DNA of 15,659 nucleotides from JANNOG01 sp964516515 (GTDB lineage Bacteria; Actinomycetota; Actinomycetes; Actinomycetales; JBBAYJ01), in the NCBI GenBank assembly GCA_964516515.1, contig CAZEYA010000081.1, positions 1 through 15,659 of the forward strand, read 5' to 3'. The notes below the pieces were generated by a model that worked only from the letters and a program-made list of their open reading frames with translations, did no database searches and had not been told where the DNA came from. The number at the start of each line of letters is the position of its first letter. Positions within the stretch are counted from its first letter, which is position 1. Both the position numbers and the translations under genes were made by a program. Shown here piece after piece: positions 1-5,947 of the stretch.

Positions 1-48
1 CCCCAAGACCGCCCCAAGACCGCCCCAAGACCGCCCCAAGACCGCCCC
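1..48. repeat. 11-bp tandem repeat at left edge
   Basis: Four perfect copies of the 11-bp unit CCCCAAGACCG occupy 1-44, and a partial copy (CCCC) follows. The array starts at the first base, so its full length is unknown and may continue to the left. A period of 11 is not a multiple of three and no gene covers it here, so it is probably intergenic. It may also be the reason the contig ends here. No function can be read from it. Confidence 0.9.
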
Positions 49-158
49 GATGAACGTCGACAGCCGGTCTCGGAACGCCTGCCAGCTGCGCGTGTCCGTT
101 TCGTCCTGGCACGATGCCGGGTATGGCGGTCGATCTGCGGCAACTCGGTGACGACAGC

Positions 159-1085
159 ATGACCAATGTCGCGCTTCTCGGCCTGGGCCGGATGGGCAGC
201 CGGCTGGCCGGCACCCTGCTCCGGCACGGCTTCGACACCACGGTGTGGAATCGGACCGCCGGGCCCGCTGACCGGTTGATCGAGGCGGGCGCCAGGGTCG
301 AGACCGCAGCCGCCCGGGCCGCCCGCCACGCAGATGCCGTGGTGCTGAGTCTCAGCGACGGCGGCGCGGTGCGGGACGTCCTGTTCGGTGGCGACGAACC
401 GGTCGCCGACCAGTTGCGACCGGACGCCATCGTCATCGACACCTCGACGACAGGACCACGGCTGGCCCGCTCGATTGCGGCCGAACTGGACCGACGAGGG
501 CTGTGTTTCGTCGAGGCTCCGCTCCTGGGCTCGCCGGCGGCCGCCGCGAGGGGCACGTTGACGACGCTGACCGGCGGCGACCCAGAGGTTGTGGAGCTCG
601 TGCTCCCGGTCATCGAGTCGTGGACGGCTCCGGGCCGGATCGTCCACCTGGGCGACCCGGGGGCTGCCGCGGCAGCCAAGCTCATCGTCAACGCCAGCGT
701 CGGGGTCGCCGCCGAGGGCATCGGTGAGGCGCTGCGGCTCGGTCAGGACCTCGGGCTGGACCGTTCCCGGCTGATCGAGGCGCTGCGCGGCGGCCCGCTG
801 GGGTCCCTGATCGGCGCCAAGGAGCAGATGCTGCTCCAGGAGGACACCGGCGACGCCGACCTGACCGTCGACCTGTTCCTGCACGACCTGTCGCTGGCGT
901 TGTACGAGTCCTCCTCCGCCCTGCCGGCCGCCGAGGCGGCCTACCTACAGGCTCGGCTGGCCACGTCGGCAGGCCGCGGCGGCCACGACTTCATCGAGAT
1001 CGCGCTGCGCCGCGCCACCAACGCTGATCAGCGACGCGACGCCGAGGACCTGCTACGCCAGCCGGAGGGTCAGTTGCGGACGTGA
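159..1085 (+). CDS. NAD(P)-dependent beta-hydroxyacid dehydrogenase family oxidoreductase
   Basis: This is a 308-aa cytosolic oxidoreductase of the 3-hydroxyisobutyrate dehydrogenase/glyoxylate-reductase family, which reduces or oxidises small beta-hydroxyacids or aldehydes with NAD(P)(H). The N-terminus has the Rossmann dinucleotide loop GLGRMG (residues 8-13). K174 and N178 in AAAKLIVN match the family's catalytic Lys and Asn. The substrate-loop motif, usually DAPVSG, reads EAPLLGS (119-125), so the usual Ser is Leu; the following GTLTTLTGG is normal. Length fits the family (about 290-310 aa). I chose the ATG at 159 because the Rossmann strand starts right after it and GGTGA lies 7 nt upstream. 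An in-frame ATG at 114 would add 15 unconserved residues. The 3' end overlaps proA convergently by 16 bp. The substrate is unknown. Confidence 0.88.
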   Translation: MTNVALLGLGRMGSRLAGTLLRHGFDTTVWNRTAGPADRLIEAGARVETAAARAARHADAVVLSLSDGGAVRDVLFGGDEPVADQLRPDAIVIDTSTTGPRLARSIAAELDRRGLCFVEAPLLGSPAAAARGTLTTLTGGDPEVVELVLPVIESWTAPGRIVHLGDPGAAAAAKLIVNASVGVAAEGIGEALRLGQDLGLDRSRLIEALRGGPLGSLIGAKEQMLLQEDTGDADLTVDLFLHDLSLALYESSSALPAAEAAYLQARLATSAGRGGHDFIEIALRRATNADQRRDAEDLLRQPEGQLRT

Positions 1086-2383
1086 CCGTCGCCCGTCACG
1101 ACCCATGTGGTGGTGGTCAGTTCGGGCAGACCCATCGGTCCTCTCGCGTGAAGCTTCTGGGTGGAGATGCCCACCTCTGCGCCCAGGCCGAACTCCTCAC
1201 CGTCGGTGAAGCGGGTCGAGGCATTGACCATGACGGCCGCGGCATCGACCTCGGCAACGAACCGCTCGGCCGCTCGGGTGTCCGTGGTGACGATGGCCTC
1301 GGTGTGCTTGGTCGAGTAGTGCCGGATGTGCTCCAGCGCCTCGTCGATGTCGGCGACGAGGCGAACGGAGAGTTCCAGGCCGTGGTATTCCGTCGCCCAG
1401 TCCGCCTCGGACGCCGCCACCGCGTCACCGAGCCCTGGCGAAGCCATGACCTGCGGATCGCCGTGCACCCGGACCCCGGCCGCGGCCAGCGACCCCAGCA
1501 CCCTGGGCAGGAACGCCTCGGCGATCCCGGCGTGCACCAGCAGGGTCTCGGCGGCGTTGCACACGCTGGGGCGGCTCACCTTCGCGTTGAGCACGATGGC
1601 CTCGGCCTGGTCGAGGTCGGCGGCGGCATCGACATAGACGTGAACGACACCGGAGCCGGTCTCGATGGTGGGCACCGTCGCGGTGGACACCACGGTCGCG
1701 ATCAGGTCGGCGCCACCGCGGGGGATGACGACATCGACCAAGCCACGGGCGCGCAGCAGCGCCCGCACGCCTGCCCTGCCGTGATCGTCGATGCTTGACA
1801 CCGCGTCAGCGGGCAAGCCTACCGAGGCCACGGCGTCGCGGATGACGCTGACGAGGACGACGTTGGTGGCCGCGGCGGCCGAGCCACCGCGCAGCACCAC
1901 GGCGTTGCCCGACTTCAGCGCCAGCACGGCGGCGTCGACGGTGACATTGGGGCGGGCCTCGTAGACGACACCGAGGACGCCGAGCGGGCGTCGCACCTGC
2001 CGCAGTCGCAGCCCATTGGGCAGCGTGGATCCGCGCACCACCTCGCCGACCGGGTCCGGCAGCGCCATCACCGAGCGGACCGCGGCGGCGATCCGGTCGA
2101 TCCGGGGACCATCCAGCCGCAACCGGTCGACCAGGCTGTCGCTGATCCCCGCCGCCCGCTCCCGCGCCACGTCCTCGGCGTTCGCGGCCGTGATGCGATC
2201 GGCGTGTGTCACCAGTGCCTGCGCGATGGCCTCGAGCGCGGCGTCCTTGACCAGCCGGGTGGCGGTGCTCAGCGACCGCGCGGCGACCCCGGCTGCGCGG
2301 CAGGTAGCGTGCACCGCTTCGACGACGGCCACTTCGCTCGGGTCGCCCACCTCGTCGAGAGGGCGCGTGGCAAGTGCGGTCAT
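1070..2383 (-). CDS. proA: Gamma-glutamyl phosphate reductase (proline biosynthesis)
   Basis: ProA reduces gamma-glutamyl phosphate to glutamate-5-semialdehyde with NADPH, the second step of proline synthesis, in the cytosol. The 437-aa product spans a complete aldehyde-dehydrogenase-type fold. Visible family motifs are RRPLGVLGVVYEARPNVTVD (131-150), LKSGNAVVLRGG (156-167), the catalytic cysteine C275 in SRPSVCNAAETLL, and HGLELSVRLV near the C-terminus. Length is slightly above the usual 415-420 aa because of an N-terminal lead of about 20 residues. It lies 60 bp downstream of proB on the same strand, so the two are probably co-transcribed. No clear Shine-Dalgarno precedes the ATG. Its stop lies inside the 3' end of the convergent dehydrogenase gene. 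Confidence 0.97.
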   Translation of the reverse strand: MTALATRPLDEVGDPSEVAVVEAVHATCRAAGVAARSLSTATRLVKDAALEAIAQALVTHADRITAANAEDVARERAAGISDSLVDRLRLDGPRIDRIAAAVRSVMALPDPVGEVVRGSTLPNGLRLRQVRRPLGVLGVVYEARPNVTVDAAVLALKSGNAVVLRGGSAAAATNVVLVSVIRDAVASVGLPADAVSSIDDHGRAGVRALLRARGLVDVVIPRGGADLIATVVSTATVPTIETGSGVVHVYVDAAADLDQAEAIVLNAKVSRPSVCNAAETLLVHAGIAEAFLPRVLGSLAAAGVRVHGDPQVMASPGLGDAVAASEADWATEYHGLELSVRLVADIDEALEHIRHYSTKHTEAIVTTDTRAAERFVAEVDAAAVMVNASTRFTDGEEFGLGAEVGISTQKLHARGPMGLPELTTTTWVVTGDGHVRN

Positions 2384-2443
2384 GACCGCAAGCCTACGGC
2401 GGCACGGCCGGGTGAGCAGTCAGCGAGCGGTGCCAGGACTGCG

Positions 2444-3676
2444 TCAGGGTATGGCGACGAGGTCGTCGCGGTGGACCACCTCGCGGCCGAACTCCCGGCC
2501 GAGGGATTCGCGCAGCTCACCGGTCGAACGGCCCAGCAGCTGCGGCATTTCGGCCGCAGCGTAGGACACGATGCCGCGCGCCACCGCCCGGCCGCCTGGG
2601 TCGGTGAGGTCGACCACGTCGCCGACGGCGAAGCTGCCGACGATCCCGGTGATCCCGGCGGGCAACAACGAGGCACCGCGCTCGACCACGGCGCGCACCG
2701 CGCCCGCGTCCAACCGAAGCTCCCCGCGAGGCGCCGCGACGTGGGCCAGCCACAGCAGCCGCGCCGGCGCCGGCGATGGGGAGGGAGCGAACCACGTCCC
2801 GACGTCGTCCCCGGCGAAGGCCCGCCCGGCTGCGCTAGCGGCGGTGACGAATGTCGGCACCCCGGCCGCGGCAGCAAGACGTGCGGCCAACACCTTGGTC
2901 CGCATACCGCCGGTTCCCACCGCGGAACCAGGCCGGCCGAGGTCGGCCTGCACCGCCCAGGGGTCGGGCACCCATCGGATGCGCCGGGCACCCGGCCGCG
3001 ACGGCGGCCGGTCGTATAGGGCGTCGACATCGGTCAGCAGGACCAGCGCGCGAGCGGCGGCCAGGTGCGCCACTACCGCACCCAGCCGGTCGTTGTCGCC
3101 GTAGCGGAGCTCGTCGGTGGCCACCGCGTCGTTCTCGTTGACGATGGGCACCGCGCCGAGGCCGATGAGCCGGCGCAGTGTCGACTGGGCGTTGACGTAG
3201 TGCTCGCGCCGGACCAGGTCGTCGAGGTCGAACAGCACTTGCCCGACGGTGATCCCATGCCGCTCGAAGGACTGCGCCCAGCGGGCCACGATCCTGGGTT
3301 GACCGGCGCTGGCGGCGGCCTGCAGCCCGGCGACATCGGCGGGGCGACGCACCAGCCCCAGCGGCGCCAGCCCGGCCGCGACCGCGCCGGAACTGACGAC
3401 CACGGTCTGCCGCCCCGGGCCCAACGCCGCCCGCGCCATCAGGATGTCGACCAGCGCGTCGATGGACGCCCCGGCACCTTCGGCGGTCAACGTGCTGGAC
3501 CCCACCTTGACGACGATGGCCCCGGGGCCACTCAGCACGGCACGCGCGTCGACGCCCACCACGTCACCATGGTTGGTCGGCGGGTCGGTCGGCGGGTCGG
3601 TCGGCGGGTCGGTCGGCGAGCCGGTCAGCGGACCCAGCGCATCGGTCTCTGGGCTGGACAGCTGGTCGGAGGTCAT
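2444..3676 (-). CDS. proB: Glutamate 5-kinase (proline biosynthesis)
   Basis: ProB phosphorylates glutamate with ATP to gamma-glutamyl phosphate, the committed and usually proline-inhibited step of proline synthesis. The 410-aa protein has an amino-acid-kinase domain with VVKVGSSTL (55-63), VVSSGAVAAGL, VNENDAV (179-185), YGDND (192-196), LLTDVDALY (213-221) and GTGGMRTK. A PUA domain follows to the C-terminus. The start was chosen as the ATG at 3676, which forms an ATGA overlap with the obgE stop. The longer open frame back to 4063 is an Arg/Gly-rich shadow inside obgE. Residues 1-50 are unusual: they are low in complexity, contain repeated TDPP, and push the kinase domain about 45-50 residues from the start, whereas family members begin almost at the kinase strand. 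Confidence 0.96.
   Translation of the reverse strand: MTSDQLSSPETDALGPLTGSPTDPPTDPPTDPPTNHGDVVGVDARAVLSGPGAIVVKVGSSTLTAEGAGASIDALVDILMARAALGPGRQTVVVSSGAVAAGLAPLGLVRRPADVAGLQAAASAGQPRIVARWAQSFERHGITVGQVLFDLDDLVRREHYVNAQSTLRRLIGLGAVPIVNENDAVATDELRYGDNDRLGAVVAHLAAARALVLLTDVDALYDRPPSRPGARRIRWVPDPWAVQADLGRPGSAVGTGGMRTKVLAARLAAAAGVPTFVTAASAAGRAFAGDDVGTWFAPSPSPAPARLLWLAHVAAPRGELRLDAGAVRAVVERGASLLPAGITGIVGSFAVGDVVDLTDPGGRAVARGIVSYAAAEMPQLLGRSTGELRESLGREFGREVVHRDDLVAIP
3575..3622 (-). repeat. 12-bp in-frame repeat encoding TDPP units in proB
   Basis: Three perfect copies of GGTCGGCGGGTC (plus-strand reading, 3575-3610) and one degenerate copy (3611-3622) lie in the 5' part of proB. Because the period is 12 bp, changes in copy number keep the frame and only lengthen or shorten a Thr-Asp-Pro-Pro linker in front of the kinase domain. 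Confidence 0.9.
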
Positions 3677-5205
3677 TCCGCCGGGTCCACCCAGTGACCG
3701 GCGTCGCGCTCTGCTGCCAACTCCTGCTGGGTCGCGAGCCTGGCGGCCCGTCGCTGCTCGTCCTCCGCCTTTCGCTCCACCCGACTGGCCCGCTCCCCCG
3801 CCGAGATCCGGATGTCCTCGCCCCGGCGGCCGGCGACCATGCCTGCCGCAGCGCCGGTGGCCAGACTCGGGTCCCAGTCGAAGACGACCGCCTGTTCCCC
3901 GCGGCCGATGACGACCTCGTCGTCCGGGTGCGCCCCGGCCTTGACCAGTGCCTCCTCGACGCCTAGCCGGGCCAGCCGGTCGCCGAGGTACCCCACGGCC
4001 TCGTCGTTGCCGAAGTCCGTCTGGCGGACCCAGCGCTCCGGTCGCTCGCCGACGATCCGCCACCGCACCTGCTCGATGTGGCCGGTCGTGGCGTCCTCGC
4101 GCAGCACCCGAAAGCCGGCGTCGTCGCGCGCCGCAGGCCGGATGACGACCCGGGGAGCGCCTACCGGCGCCGCGACCTGGCGGGAGCGCGTCACCAGCCT
4201 GGACATCGCGAACGACAGCTCGCGCAGCCCTTCCCTGGTCGCGGCCGAGATCGGGTACACGTCGTAGCCGCGCTCGCCGAGCAGCGGCGTGACCATGTCG
4301 GCGAGTTCCCTGGCCTCCGGCATGTCGATCTTGTTCAGCGCGACGATCGAGGGCCGATCGGTCAGGTCCACGCCACCGCTGACCCCCGCCACGGGCCGGT
4401 ACTTGCGAAGCTCGGTGAGGATGACGTCGAGGTCACTGACCGGGTCCCTGCCAGGTTCCAGCGTGCCGCAGTCCAACACATGGACCAGCACCGAACAGCG
4501 CTCGACGTGCCGCAGGAACTGCAGGCCGAGGCCGCGGCCCTCGCTGGCGCCCTCGATCAGTCCGGGCACGTCGGCGACCACGAACCGCTCGTCACCGGCC
4601 TGCACCACCCCGAGGTTGGGCGTCAACGTAGTGAATGGGTAATCGGCGATCGCCGGGCGAGCCGCCGACATGGCGGCCACGACGCTGGACTTGCCGGCAC
4701 TGGGAAAGCCCACCAGCGCGACGTCGGCGACGGTCTTGAGTTCGAGGACGACGTCACCGGACCAACCCGGCTCGCCGAGCAGCGCGAAGCCGGGCGCCTT
4801 GCGGCGGGCCGACGCTAGCGCAGCGTTGCCCAGCCCACCGCGGCCGCCCGCCGCGACCACCAGGCGCGTGGCGTGCCCGACGAGGTCGGCGATCACCTCA
4901 CCGCTATCCGACAACACCACGGTGCCGTCGGGCACCGCGAGGATGAGGTCGGCGCCGTCGGCCCCGTTGCGGTTGCCACCACGGCCCATCGCGCCAGATC
5001 CGGCCTTGCGGTGGGGCACGTGATGGAAGTCGAGCAGCGTCGTGATCTGAGCATCGACGACAAAGACGACGTCGCCACCGCGGCCGCCGTTGCCCCCGTC
5101 CGGGCCACCGAGAGGCTTGAACTTCTCGCGGTGGATCGACGCCGCTCCGTTGCCGCCATCTCCTGCCGAGACGTGCAGGACGACCCGGTCGACGAACTGC
5201 GTCAC
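3673..5205 (-). CDS. obgE: Obg-family GTPase (ribosome assembly)
   Basis: Obg/CgtA GTPases bind the 50S subunit and link late ribosome assembly to guanine-nucleotide levels. The 510-aa protein shows the Gly-rich Obg fold (1-158; DGGNG repeats), then the G domain: G1 GFPSAGKSS (166-174), G2 YPFTTLTPN (189-197), G3 DVPG (212-215), G4 NKID (291-294) and G5 SAA (320-322). An OCT domain follows at about 355-440. A charged C-terminal tail of about 60 residues is typical of actinobacterial members. The start is a GTG with a strong AAGGAGG at 5211-5217, 5 nt upstream. It lies 18 bp after rpmA, and its TGA overlaps the proB ATG, so translation of the two is probably coupled. The rplU-rpmA-obgE order is widely conserved. 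Confidence 0.97.
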   Translation of the reverse strand: MTQFVDRVVLHVSAGDGGNGAASIHREKFKPLGGPDGGNGGRGGDVVFVVDAQITTLLDFHHVPHRKAGSGAMGRGGNRNGADGADLILAVPDGTVVLSDSGEVIADLVGHATRLVVAAGGRGGLGNAALASARRKAPGFALLGEPGWSGDVVLELKTVADVALVGFPSAGKSSVVAAMSAARPAIADYPFTTLTPNLGVVQAGDERFVVADVPGLIEGASEGRGLGLQFLRHVERCSVLVHVLDCGTLEPGRDPVSDLDVILTELRKYRPVAGVSGGVDLTDRPSIVALNKIDMPEARELADMVTPLLGERGYDVYPISAATREGLRELSFAMSRLVTRSRQVAAPVGAPRVVIRPAARDDAGFRVLREDATTGHIEQVRWRIVGERPERWVRQTDFGNDEAVGYLGDRLARLGVEEALVKAGAHPDDEVVIGRGEQAVVFDWDPSLATGAAAGMVAGRRGEDIRISAGERASRVERKAEDEQRRAARLATQQELAAERDAGHWVDPAE

Positions 5206-5210
5206 GTCGA

Positions 5211-5217
5211 CCTCCTT
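5211..5217 (-). promoter_or_regulatory. Shine-Dalgarno of obgE
   Basis: On the minus strand AAGGAGG lies 5 nt before the GTG at 5205. It supports that non-ATG start for obgE and lies in the 18-bp gap between rpmA and obgE. Confidence 0.85.
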
Positions 5218-5223
5218 GGGGTC

Positions 5224-5511
5224 CTATGCGATTGGGGCGACCTCTGGCTGGACGGCACCGGCAGGTGCCACGATGTTGATGACCCGCCGACCGCGACGGG
5301 TCGAGAACTCGACCGCCCCCGGGACGAGCGCGAACAGCGTGTCGTCTCCACCACGGCCGACATTGTCACCGGGGTGGAAATGGGTGCCACGCTGCCGGAC
5401 GATGATCTCACCGGCGCCGACGACCTGGCCGCCGAACCGCTTGACGCCCAAACGCTGGGCATTGGAGTCACGGCCGTTCCTGGTGGAACTGGCGCCCTTC
5501 TTGTGTGCCAT
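5224..5511 (-). CDS. rpmA: 50S ribosomal protein L27
   Basis: L27 is a 50S protein whose N-terminus reaches the peptidyl-transferase centre and helps position tRNA. The 95-aa product opens with the canonical MAHKKGASSTRNGRDSNAQR and continues with LGVKRFGGQ, AGEIIVRQRGT and HPGDNVGRGGDDTLFAL, which cover the family. The N-terminus begins directly with MAHKKG, so it lacks the cleavable extension seen in Firmicutes L27. The last dozen residues (APAGAVQPEVAPIA) form a short unconserved tail. The ATG follows the rplU stop by 9 nt, and its ribosome binding site would overlap the end of rplU, which suggests coupled synthesis of the two ribosomal proteins. Confidence 0.97.
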   Translation of the reverse strand: MAHKKGASSTRNGRDSNAQRLGVKRFGGQVVGAGEIIVRQRGTHFHPGDNVGRGGDDTLFALVPGAVEFSTRRGRRVINIVAPAGAVQPEVAPIA

Positions 5512-5520
5512 CGAGCAGTC

Positions 5521-5829
5521 TCACTTCCCGATCGAGGTGATCTTGATACGGGTCAGCTCCTGGCGGTGGCCCTGCCGCCTGCGGTACCCGGTCTTGTTCT
5601 TGTACTTGAAGATCTTGATCTTGGGCCCGCGCAGCTCGTCGACGACCTCACCGGTGACTGTGATCTTCGCGAGCTCGTCGGCTGCCGACGTCACGGTCTC
5701 GCCGTCCACGAGCAGCACCGGCCGCAGGTCCACACTTCCGCCAGGTCCCGCGGCGAGCCGGTCGACGATCAGAACATCACCGACGCTCACCTTCTCCTGG
5801 CGCCCTCCGGCGCGCACGATCGCGTACAC
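5521..5829 (-). CDS. rplU: 50S ribosomal protein L21
   Basis: L21 binds 23S rRNA in the 50S subunit. The predicted 102-aa protein starts with YAIVRAGGRQEKVSVGD and carries the family's C-terminal RNA-binding stretch KIKIFKYKNKTGYRRRQGHRQ followed by TRIKIT. I chose the GTG at 5829 because it gives the canonical YAIVRAGG N-terminus and places AGAGGA 11 nt upstream. A GTG at 5838 would add three residues but sits only 3 nt from that AGAGGA. The gene opens the rplU-rpmA-obgE-proB-proA run, 118 bp after the rne stop. Confidence 0.95.
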   Translation of the reverse strand: MYAIVRAGGRQEKVSVGDVLIVDRLAAGPGGSVDLRPVLLVDGETVTSAADELAKITVTGEVVDELRGPKIKIFKYKNKTGYRRRQGHRQELTRIKITSIGK

Positions 5830-5882
5830 GGCTCTCACTGTCCTCTCGAATCGAAACGCCTGCCGGCGTGGTGGCTCGCTGA

Positions 5883-5896
5883 CGCCGGTCCCGGCG
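5883..5896 (-). other. Inverted repeat between rne and rplU
   Basis: CGCCGG and CCGGCG, separated by TC, form a perfect inverted repeat in the 118-bp rne-rplU spacer. It could be a hairpin in the rplU leader or an attenuating structure after rne. No T-rich tract follows it on the minus strand, so a simple intrinsic terminator is unlikely. Nothing else recognisable was seen in the spacer. Confidence 0.35.
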
Positions 5897-5947
5897 CCGC
5901 GACGTGCACGACGGGCACATCACGGCCAGTCGACAAGGATACGGCAC

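Noticed and set aside
1..48. CRISPR array
   Set aside because: The repeats are only 11 bp with no spacers between them.
3677..4063. N-terminal extension of proB by 129 residues
   Set aside because: It lies wholly inside obgE, is Arg/Gly-rich, and the ATGA overlap gives a better start.
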